Positions 1 through 4,142 of a stretch of DNA of 5,486 nucleotides are shown here, piece after piece. Source of the DNA: Clostridia bacterium (lineage in GTDB: Bacteria; Bacillota; Clostridia; Oscillospirales; CAG-382); assembly GCA_017397605.1 (NCBI GenBank), contig JAFQII010000098.1, positions 1-5,486 of the forward strand, in the 5' to 3' direction. Each line of letters opens with the position of its first letter. The first letter of the stretch is position 1. The notes under the pieces were generated by a model. It ran no database searches. It was given only the letters and a program-made list of their open reading frames with translations, and was not told the origin of the DNA. A program made the translations under genes and the position numbers.

Positions 1-1
1 G

Positions 2-178
2 GTCGGCGCGCACATATTTGAAAAATTCTATCAGGGCGATACCGCCCACTCCGTTCAGGGCAACGGATTGGGACTTGCGCTTGTCAAAAGAGTCATTGAC
101 ATTCTGCAGGGAGAAATCGGTGTGGAAAGCGCTGTCGGCGTCGGCACTGCATTTACCGTAAAAATACGGAGGCACTGA
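2..178 (+). CDS. Sensor histidine kinase, C-terminal end (partial, 5' end outside window)
   Basis: The last 58 residues of a two-component sensor kinase are visible, ending at TGA 176-178. They belong to the HATPase_c ATP-binding domain. An F-box-like stretch IFEKFYQGD (residues 5-13 of the fragment) is followed by the G2 box [10 protein letters not shown] (20-29) and a typical closing segment with a GVGT turn and a final beta strand. Proteins of this family autophosphorylate a histidine and pass the phosphate to a response regulator, usually encoded just upstream; that gene, the sensor domain and the H-box lie outside the window. The stop is one base before the next start, so the kinase and the following membrane protein are almost certainly co-transcribed. 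The signal sensed cannot be told from this piece. The family call is secure; the subfamily is not. Confidence 0.93.
   Translation, partial: VGAHIFEKFYQGDTAHSVQGNGLGLALVKRVIDILQGEIGVESAVGVGTAFTVKIRRH
168..172 (+). promoter_or_regulatory. Ribosome binding site for the eight-helix membrane protein
   Basis: GGAGG lies 7 bases before ATG 180. It is inside the last codons of the kinase gene, so translation of the two genes is likely coupled. Confidence 0.8.
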
Positions 179-179
179 T

Positions 180-1064
180 ATGTTTTTTAAAAAAATCGGC
201 AAGGCTTTGCTGTTTCCGCATATCGCTGTCATGCTAATCCTCGTTCCGGTTGCGACGGTGTATCTTGTATATTCGATGGTGTTTTTGGGCACAGAATCGA
301 TTGCCGCCATTGTTTCGTATGTGCTGGCAGCGTACACATTGACGGTATGGTGTTTCAAAACACCGTTTTTGATTCGCTTTTTCAAGACGTTCAAGAACGA
401 AAACAAGTATGCGAGAATCTGGCGAAACGATCTCGCGCTCCGCGTCAATGTTTCTCTTTACGGAACGCTGATTTATAATACCGCATACGCCCTGTTGCAG
501 TTGGGCATGGGCTTTTGGCATCGGTCCTATTGGTTTTATTCCCTGGCGGGGTATTATGTCTCTCTTGCCGTGATGCGTTTCTTTTTGTTGCGTTATACGA
601 GCAAACACCAACCGGGTGAAAAGATGCTTGACGAGCTAACCAAATACCGTGCCTGCGGCATCATCCTTCTTGTGATGAACCTGGCGCTTGCGCTGATGAT
701 ATTCTTTATGGTGTATTGGAACAGAACCTTTCATCATCACGAAATCACCACGATCGCATTAGCGGCATATACATTCACTTCGCTTACACGCGCAATCATC
801 AATATCATCAAATACCGCAAATATAACAGTCCCGTCTATTCCGCATCCAAAGCAATCAGCCTGGCTTCTGCGTGTGTGTCGATGTTGATACTGGAATCCA
901 CAATGCTGACCACTTTCGGCGCCGAAACCATGAGCCTGACAGAACGGCGTATTTTGCTGGGAGTTTCCGGCGGTGTCATATCCGCATTTATTATTGCGAT
1001 GGCAGTTTATATGATCGCGCAGGCAAACAAAAAGATTAGATTACGAAAAACAAGGAAAAAATAA
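180..1064 (+). CDS. Polytopic membrane protein of unknown function, kinase-operon partner
   Basis: This 294-residue protein is strongly hydrophobic. I count about eight membrane segments by eye, near residues 11-34, 40-60, 92-113, 117-138, 159-180, 188-210, 222-246 and 259-281. The tail KKIRLRKTRKK is very basic and probably cytoplasmic. A histidine triplet follows the fifth helix (185-187), and a charged loop (66-84) separates helices 2 and 3. I see no transporter signature, ATP-binding motif or catalytic motif. The ATG at 180 is chosen because GGAGG precedes it at 7 bases and it starts one base after the kinase stop. Its place between a kinase and another small membrane protein suggests a role in signal perception or in the response that the kinase controls; this is inference from position. 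I do not recognise a named family with confidence. Confidence 0.9.
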   Translation: MFFKKIGKALLFPHIAVMLILVPVATVYLVYSMVFLGTESIAAIVSYVLAAYTLTVWCFKTPFLIRFFKTFKNENKYARIWRNDLALRVNVSLYGTLIYNTAYALLQLGMGFWHRSYWFYSLAGYYVSLAVMRFFLLRYTSKHQPGEKMLDELTKYRACGIILLVMNLALALMIFFMVYWNRTFHHHEITTIALAAYTFTSLTRAIINIIKYRKYNSPVYSASKAISLASACVSMLILESTMLTTFGAETMSLTERRILLGVSGGVISAFIIAMAVYMIAQANKKIRLRKTRKK

Positions 1065-1068
1065 CAGA

Positions 1069-1470
1069 ATGGAAAACAAAGAACCTTTTTACTATACCTA
1101 CTCCGCAAAAGAGCAAGAAGAAATCAAGGCAATCCGCCAAAAGTATGCAGCCCCCGCGCCAACCGAGGATAAGATGACACAGCTCCGCCGTCTTGATGCC
1201 GCCGTAACCAAAAAGGCAACATCCGTTTCTCTCGTATTCGGTATCATCGGTGCGCTGATTTTGGGAATGGGTATGAGTCTTGCGATGACCGACATCGGAA
1301 AAGTACTCGGGCTTTCCGGAGGAACGGCTATGCTGATCGGAGCCCTTGTCGGAATTATTGGGATCGTGCTGGTTTGCACAGCTTATCCCATCTACAACCG
1401 CATCGTCAAAAAAGAACGCAAAAAGATTGCTCCCGAAATCATCAGACTCACCGACGAGCTGATGAAGTGA
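1069..1470 (+). CDS. Small two-helix membrane protein (family sometimes labelled dihydropteridine reductase)
   Basis: This 133-residue protein has a charged N-terminal region (1-50, with the family-like run YTYSAKEQEEI at 9-19), two membrane helices (about 52-73 and 83-108, rich in Gly) and a basic, amphipathic C-terminus (109-133). From memory, similar proteins in Clostridia are often annotated as dihydropteridine reductase. I see no Rossmann nucleotide-binding motif or short-chain-dehydrogenase Tyr-x-x-x-Lys active site, so I treat that label as unsafe. The gene starts 4 bases after the previous stop, with AAGGA at 1052-1056 as a somewhat distant (12-base) ribosome binding site, so it is in the same operon as the kinase. 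The gene is real with high confidence; its function is unknown. Confidence 0.88.
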   Translation: MENKEPFYYTYSAKEQEEIKAIRQKYAAPAPTEDKMTQLRRLDAAVTKKATSVSLVFGIIGALILGMGMSLAMTDIGKVLGLSGGTAMLIGALVGIIGIVLVCTAYPIYNRIVKKERKKIAPEIIRLTDELMK

Positions 1471-1473
1471 AAA

Positions 1474-1490
1474 GCCGCTATGACAGCGGC
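1474..1490. other. Hairpin after the kinase operon, without a + strand U-tract
   Basis: GCCGCT (1474-1479) pairs perfectly with AGCGGC (1485-1490) around the loop ATGAC. It lies 4 bases after the stop of the small membrane protein, where a terminator would be expected. On the + strand it is followed by GGGCAAAGC rather than a T-run, so it cannot be an efficient intrinsic terminator in that direction. On the minus strand TTTT follows the stem. It may be a terminator that has lost its tail. Confidence 0.55.
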
Positions 1491-1509
1491 GGGCAAAGCA
1501 TCATGCTTC

Positions 1510-1577
1510 TATTGACAAACAGCAGTATCATTCCATACGGAGTGGTACTGCTTTTTTCAACCGTGGGTAGAAAAACG
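1510..1577 (+). repeat. 68-bp perfect direct repeat, copy 1 (contains a terminator)
   Basis: Bases 1510-1577 are identical, base for base, to 3009-3076 in the same orientation. The unit starts TATTGACAAAC, contains a 14-bp terminator hairpin with a T-run, and ends CAACCGTGGGTAGAAAAACG. Identity breaks on both sides (C versus T at the left; A versus T at the right). The conserved 20 bases after the T-run are not needed for termination, so the unit has been copied as a block and does not reflect convergence of two terminators. There is no coding capacity and no clear terminal inverted repeat. It could be a non-autonomous dispersed element or part of a segmental duplication. Confidence 0.93.
1521..1557 (+). 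terminator. Rho-independent terminator of the kinase operon (within repeat copy 1)
   Basis: The left arm 1521-1534 (AGCAGTATCATTCC) pairs with the right arm 1539-1552 (GGAGTGGTACTGCT) over 14 bp. There are two G-U wobbles and the loop is ATAC. TTTTTT runs from 1552 to 1557. This is a textbook intrinsic terminator for transcripts from the left and probably ends the kinase operon, 51 bases after its last stop codon. Confidence 0.9.
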
Positions 1578-1579
1578 AT

Positions 1580-1867
1580 TTGAAAACAGGCAAGGCGACC
1601 GTGCGCTGTTCTGCGGACGGAACCATGCGCGACTACGAAATTGAGATCGTCGAGATCTACGACGATGCGGGCAGGACCAAAAACTTTTTGATCTGCGTCA
1701 CGGACAAAAAACTGCTTGACATCACAGGCGGCATCGTGCAAGGCATGTCGGGCTCACCGATCATACAAAACGGCAAGCTCGTCTGCGCCGTGACGCACGT
1801 CTTGATTTCCGATCCTACCAAAGGCTACGGCATTTTGATTGAAAATATGTTGGAAGCGGTAAAGTAA
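1580..1867 (+). pseudogene. spoIVB: 5'-truncated SpoIVB peptidase (S55) remnant
   Basis: About 95 codons encode the C-terminal part of SpoIVB, the serine protease that signals from the forespore to activate pro-sigma-K processing in the mother cell. The core GGIVQGMSGSPIIQNGKLV (residues 50-68 of the fragment) is the hallmark of the family, followed by AVTHVLISDPTKGYGI (70-85). The catalytic Ser is S57, and an Asp 15 residues before it (D42) matches the Asp363-Ser378 spacing I recall for the B. subtilis enzyme. The membrane anchor, PDZ domain and catalytic His, which should lie upstream in a protein of about 400 residues, are absent. The reading frame meets TAG at 1568-1570 inside the repeat, and the only early start is TTG 1580 with no good ribosome binding site. 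A Cys stands where I expect Gly (LVCAVTH, C69). The frame is still open, so the break is probably recent. A functional copy may exist elsewhere. Confidence 0.85.
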
Positions 1868-1872
1868 AAAAC

Positions 1873-1911
1873 AGGAGCAGAACACATCCAAACAAGTGTC
1901 GCTGCTCCTTT
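1873..1911. terminator. Bidirectional hairpin terminator after the spoIVB remnant
   Basis: AGGAGCAG (1873-1880) pairs with CTGCTCCT (1902-1909), and inside it ACAC (1882-1885) pairs with GTGT (1896-1899). On the + strand the tail is weak (TTTACAC). On the minus strand the stem is followed by GTTTTTT, a much better U-tract. It would end transcripts arriving from the right on the minus strand, and less efficiently those through the spoIVB remnant. Confidence 0.7.
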
Positions 1912-1960
1912 ACACTATTCTTTTGAAACATCGATTTGCTTTCGCTGTTCAATCAAAGCT

Positions 1961-2005
1961 TTACGGAATTTTGACCGACAATTCGGTTCCAACGATGTTC
2001 CGTAA
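1961..2005. repeat. Nested inverted repeat upstream of the peptidase promoter
   Basis: TTACGGAA (1961-1968) and TTCCGTAA (1998-2005) form a perfect 8-bp outer stem. Inside it ACCGA (1974-1978) pairs with TCGGT (1983-1987) around CAAT, and TTG (1971-1973) can pair with CAA (1990-1992). The structure lies 40 bases before the -35 box at 2045. It could be an operator, a structured RNA, or the end of an old insertion. There is no T-run directly after it on the + strand, so it is not a clean terminator. Confidence 0.5.
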
Positions 2006-2044
2006 TGGTCATTTTTATTCGCTCTGTTTGGGTTGATATTTTTG

Positions 2045-2073
2045 TTGACATTGAGGGAATAATATGATATATT
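2045..2073 (+). promoter_or_regulatory. Strong housekeeping-sigma promoter of the S66 peptidase gene
   Basis: TTGACA (2045-2050, perfect -35) and TATATT (2068-2073, five of six matches to the -10 consensus) are separated by 17 bases. Transcription should start near 2080. An in-frame ATG at 2064 therefore lies upstream of the transcript start, which supports the start at 2112. Confidence 0.82.
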
Positions 2074-2096
2074 CTTCTTATAAACGTTCACCAAAT

Positions 2097-2102
2097 AGGG
2101 GA
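2097..2102 (+). promoter_or_regulatory. Ribosome binding site that decides the peptidase start
   Basis: AGGGGA ends 9 bases before ATG 2112. The alternative in-frame ATG at 2064 has only GAGGGA at 2053-2058 and would be upstream of the predicted transcription start. Confidence 0.75.
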
Positions 2103-2111
2103 AATGTTTTT

Positions 2112-3014
2112 ATGCACAAATTCTATACAGCCTTGCCAAAATTATCCTACGGCGATACCATCGGTATCATTTCTCCGAGCCATGTTGCCGCAAAAGAACG
2201 GTATGAACCGATCATTCAACAAATTGAAACCCTCGGCTTTCAAGCAAAAATCTCAAATAATCTATACAGCAACACCTACGGCTATATCGCAAGCGAATAT
2301 GAACGCGCCGATGATTTGAACAGCATGGTAAGCGATCCGGATGTCAGGATGATTTTCTTCGGTGGAGGGTACGGCAGCGTTGATCTGTTGCCGCTGATCG
2401 ATTATGAAAACATCCGCAAAAACCCAAAACTGTTTCTCAGTTACAGCGATGGAACCTCTATCTTAAACGCGATCCATACCCGCACAGGACTTGTCACATA
2501 TTACGGTCAAACACCAGGCGACTACGCCGCCCCTGTTCCGTATACGATAGAGCAATTTAAGAGAAACTTTTTAGAAAAATCCACCGGTGAATTTATCCCC
2601 AATAGCACATGGCATACCGTACAACAAGGTACTTGCGAGGGCATATTGATTGGCGGTTACTTGCACAATATCGTTTTGGGACTTGGCGGTCCGTATTTTT
2701 CGTACGACAAAACAAAAACATATCTGTTGTTTTTGGAAGATCACGAGAGATTTAGTTCGGTCGCCGAGGTCAGTTCATTGCTTTCTTTTTTAGAGCAAAG
2801 CGATTTTATAAAATGTGTGGGCGGCTTGATCTTCGGCAACTATGCTGACATGCTTTCTTATCCTCTGCTGGAACGGCTTGAACGTTTCTGCAAGAAACAT
2901 AGTATTCCTGCCGTATATACAGACGATTTCGGTCACGGAAGAAACCACGCAGTTTTGCCGATAGGATGCTATTCAAAACTGAACGCGACAAACAAAACGT
3001 TATTCTTTTATTGA
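2112..3014 (+). CDS. S66-family serine peptidase (LD-carboxypeptidase / MccF-like)
   Basis: This 300-residue cytoplasmic enzyme has no signal peptide. Family members either remove the terminal D-Ala from murein tetrapeptides during cell-wall recycling (LdcA) or cleave microcin C-type amide toxins to give self-immunity (MccF). The order of motifs fits S66: YGDTIGIISPS at 13-23, the glycine-rich FFGGGYGS at 82-89, the nucleophile S112 in LSYSDGTS, the acid E209 in LFLED, and H275 in DFGHGRNH followed by PIG at 283-285. These match the Ser-Glu-His triad known for the family. Length is typical. It has its own promoter and its stop codon TGA is supplied by repeat copy 2, so the extreme C-terminus (LFFY) may not be the original one. 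The gene is clearly richer in A and T than the regulators downstream. Whether its substrate is murein or a peptide toxin cannot be decided from motifs alone; no toxin biosynthesis genes are in view. Confidence 0.92.
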   Translation: MHKFYTALPKLSYGDTIGIISPSHVAAKERYEPIIQQIETLGFQAKISNNLYSNTYGYIASEYERADDLNSMVSDPDVRMIFFGGGYGSVDLLPLIDYENIRKNPKLFLSYSDGTSILNAIHTRTGLVTYYGQTPGDYAAPVPYTIEQFKRNFLEKSTGEFIPNSTWHTVQQGTCEGILIGGYLHNIVLGLGGPYFSYDKTKTYLLFLEDHERFSSVAEVSSLLSFLEQSDFIKCVGGLIFGNYADMLSYPLLERLERFCKKHSIPAVYTDDFGHGRNHAVLPIGCYSKLNATNKTLFFY

Positions 3015-3076
3015 CAAACAGCAGTATCATTCCATACGGAGTGGTACTGCTTTTTTCAACCGTGGGTAGAAAAACG
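3009..3076 (+). repeat. 68-bp perfect direct repeat, copy 2 (overlaps the peptidase stop codon)
   Basis: This is the second copy of the unit at 1510-1577, with 68 of 68 bases identical and the same orientation, starting 1499 bases later. Its opening TATTGA supplies the last codon (TAT) and stop (TGA 3012-3014) of the S66 peptidase gene. AAAACGTT occurs at 2994-3001 just before it and at 3071-3078 across its right end; the latter partly belongs to the repeat itself. Confidence 0.93.
3020..3056 (+). terminator. Rho-independent terminator of the peptidase gene (within repeat copy 2)
   Basis: This is the same 14-bp stem (3020-3033 with 3038-3051), ATAC loop and six-T tail as in copy 1. The stem begins 6 bases after the peptidase stop codon, an ordinary spacing for a terminator, and isolates the gene from the regulators downstream. 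Confidence 0.9.
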
Positions 3077-3101
3077 TTCCCAAAACTCAACACATTTCCT
3101 A

Positions 3102-3130
3102 TTGCAAGTTGATTTCGCACATGCTATACT
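3102..3130 (+). promoter_or_regulatory. Promoter of the first XRE regulator, with extended -10
   Basis: TTGCAA (3102-3107) and TATACT (3125-3130) are separated by 17 bases. TGC at 3122-3124 directly before the -10 makes it an extended -10 promoter. Transcription should begin near 3137, which excludes in-frame starts further upstream such as 3109. Confidence 0.75.
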
Positions 3131-3132
3131 GG

Positions 3133-3156
3133 ATATACCGATCGCGAGCGGAATAT
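3133..3156. promoter_or_regulatory. Candidate operator: 24-bp imperfect palindrome at the transcription start
   Basis: The half ATATACCGATCG (3133-3144) faces CGAGCGGAATAT (3145-3156), giving 10 of 12 symmetrical base pairs. It starts 2 bases after the -10 box and covers the expected transcription start. This is where a repressor would act, and the XRE protein encoded immediately downstream is the obvious candidate. The role is inferred from position and symmetry. Confidence 0.55.
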
Positions 3157-3162
3157 TTTTTT

Positions 3163-3167
3163 GGGAG
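3163..3167 (+). promoter_or_regulatory. Ribosome binding site of the first XRE regulator
   Basis: GGGAG ends 7 bases before ATG 3175 and fixes that codon as the start. In-frame codons upstream lack such a site and precede the predicted transcript start. Confidence 0.8.
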
Positions 3168-3174
3168 AACAACC

Positions 3175-4020
3175 ATGTTAGATCAAAAATCATTTGGCGA
3201 AAAATTACGCAATCACAGAAAAAGACTCGGCATGACGCAGGAAGAGGTCGCGTCGCAAATCGGCGTTTCCGCGCAGGCGATCTCCAAATGGGAGTCGGGT
3301 GACTGCCTGCCCGACTGCTTTAATCTCAAAGCGATCAGCGACGTCTATCACCTTTCCGCCGACGTTTTGTTGGAGACGGAACGAAACGCGGACATCGACG
3401 CGGTAGCAAGCAAGATCGAGCAGCTCGGCACGGAATTTATCTGGGCAAACGCCGCAGACCGCTATCAAAACGACATGCACAAGGAGCTTGGTGAAGACCT
3501 TTGGAAAATGTGGAAAGGCATCTACTTTGCCGAGGTTGGCGACCGCGAAAAACAGCAGATCAGCAAACAGCAAGGCAGTCTGCGCATCATCGGAACTTAC
3601 GGCACAAAGATCTGGGACGACGACGGAATTGCGTGTGTCGTGCAGTCCTCGCTGATCGGCAGGCTGAAGCCGTCCGAGTCCGCCGCACCCGAGGTTTTGC
3701 GCGAGATTTGCACCGCGGAAGGACAAAAGCTGATCCTCGCACTTTCCACCCAGCGTCCGACAAGCAAGCAGGACTTGATCGAGAAGACGGACATTCCCCT
3801 GCCCCGCCTCAACGAACTGCTTTTGCTGTTGACCGAAAACGGCGTGATCGAGTTTGTTTCGGAGCATGACGGTTTTTACGGTTGGCGTCACACCCAAAAC
3901 GGCTATCTCATCAGCGGCCATTTTGGAATTGCGGCATACATGGTGCTTGCGGCGATGTATATCCTTGACAAAAAACACAACTACGGTGTTTCGCAGTACT
4001 TTGATTACAACCGTTCCTGA
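3175..4020 (+). CDS. XRE-family transcription regulator with C-terminal winged-helix-like domain
   Basis: This is a 281-residue DNA-binding protein. Residues 6-66 form a Cro/C1-type helix-turn-helix domain: recognition unit TQEEVASQIGVSAQAISKWE at 21-40, then the usual second half ending LSADVLLE at 60-67. A middle region (70-165) has no motif I recognise and carries an aromatic-rich stretch WKMWKGIYF at 110-118. Residues about 172-245 look like a second DNA-binding fold of the winged-helix (ArsR-like) type: helix EGQKLILALSTQRPTSKQDL (182-201), then helix LNELLLLLTENGVIEF (212-227) and a hairpin (228-245). The C-terminus (246-281) contains a hydrophobic segment at 250-264. The start at 3175 is set by GGGAG and the promoter. 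A palindrome over its transcription start suggests autoregulation. Targets and ligand are unknown. Confidence 0.88.
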   Translation: MLDQKSFGEKLRNHRKRLGMTQEEVASQIGVSAQAISKWESGDCLPDCFNLKAISDVYHLSADVLLETERNADIDAVASKIEQLGTEFIWANAADRYQNDMHKELGEDLWKMWKGIYFAEVGDREKQQISKQQGSLRIIGTYGTKIWDDDGIACVVQSSLIGRLKPSESAAPEVLREICTAEGQKLILALSTQRPTSKQDLIEKTDIPLPRLNELLLLLTENGVIEFVSEHDGFYGWRHTQNGYLISGHFGIAAYMVLAAMYILDKKHNYGVSQYFDYNRS

Positions 4021-4031
4021 ATACCGCGTTT

Positions 4032-4046
4032 CTCACTTTGCGTGAG
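4032..4046. other. Short inverted repeat between the two XRE genes
   Basis: CTCAC (4032-4036) pairs with GTGAG (4042-4046) around TTTGC, 11 bases after the first regulator's stop. The following sequence (CAGTTCTCGTTTTA) has only a short, delayed T-run. It is at best a weak terminator, so some read-through into the second regulator is likely. Confidence 0.3.
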
Positions 4047-4085
4047 CAGTTCTCGTTTTATGCGTTGTGGAATTTTGTTTTTGGG

Positions 4086-4103
4086 CGTGCTACAATACGC
4101 ACG
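4086..4103 (+). promoter_or_regulatory. Extended -10 promoter of the second XRE regulator with inverted repeat over the -10
   Basis: TACAAT (4091-4096) matches five of six bases of the -10 consensus and follows TGC (4088-4090), an extended -10. There is no good -35; TTGTGG at 4065-4070 is spaced at 20 bases. CGTGC (4086-4090) and GCACG (4099-4103) are a perfect 5-bp inverted repeat that brackets the -10 box, so a protein bound there would block RNA polymerase. Promoter assignment is moderate; operator function is inferred. Confidence 0.55.
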
Positions 4104-4129
4104 ACGTCAAAAAAAGCCGCGGCAAACGA

Positions 4130-4138
4130 AAGGAAGGA
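4130..4138 (+). promoter_or_regulatory. Ribosome binding site of the second XRE regulator
   Basis: AAGGAAGGA lies just before ATG 4143 and offers two overlapping anti-Shine-Dalgarno pairings, 4 and 8 bases from the start. It selects 4143 over in-frame codons further upstream, which would lie before the promoter. Confidence 0.8.
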
Positions 4139-4142
4139 TATC

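Larger units (their letters stand above)
1915..2109 (-). pseudogene. Possible minus-strand gene remnant (low confidence)
   Basis: On the minus strand an open frame runs from 2109 to a TAG at 1917-1915. Its last 25 or so residues have a protein-like, highly charged composition ending EQRKQIDVSKE. The stop is followed 3 bases later by a hairpin that has a good U-tract on this strand (1911-1873). The frame has no ATG start and runs back into the promoter and leader of the peptidase gene, so it cannot be an intact gene. It may be the 3' tail of a lost gene, or simply chance. I do not recognise the peptide. Confidence 0.25.

Noticed and set aside
1069..1470. Naming the 133-residue protein a dihydropteridine reductase.
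   Set aside because: No nucleotide-binding or catalytic motif is present, and the protein is mainly two membrane helices with charged ends.
1512..1540. TTGACA at the start of the 68-bp repeat as the -35 of an outward promoter.
   Set aside because: At 16-17 bases the best -10 is CATACG, which matches only three consensus bases, and the sequence lies in the arm of a terminator hairpin, so a promoter is unlikely.
1374..1583. A + strand open frame through the end of the small membrane protein and repeat copy 1.
   Set aside because: It has no ribosome binding site, overlaps a real gene in another frame and reads through a terminator hairpin.
2064..2111. An in-frame ATG at 2064 would lengthen the S66 peptidase by 16 residues.
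   Set aside because: It lies upstream of the expected transcription start (about 2080), overlaps the spacer of the promoter, and the extra residues do not look like the family's N-terminus; ATG 2112 has AGGGGA at 9 bases.
3109..3174. A 22-residue N-terminal extension of the first XRE regulator.
   Set aside because: The extension overlaps the promoter and palindrome; the XRE domain begins normally just after ATG 3175, which has GGGAG at 7 bases.
3205..3978. A long minus-strand open frame of about 257 codons opposite the first XRE gene.
   Set aside because: It mirrors a well-supported regulator with the correct promoter and ribosome site. Its peptide shows no recognisable domain; this is a usual shadow in GC-richer coding DNA. 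The same holds for the minus-strand frames in 4230-5442.
4038..4142. A 35-residue N-terminal extension of the second XRE regulator.
   Set aside because: It would cover the extended -10 promoter; ATG 4143 has a strong AAGGAAGGA site and the domain starts there.
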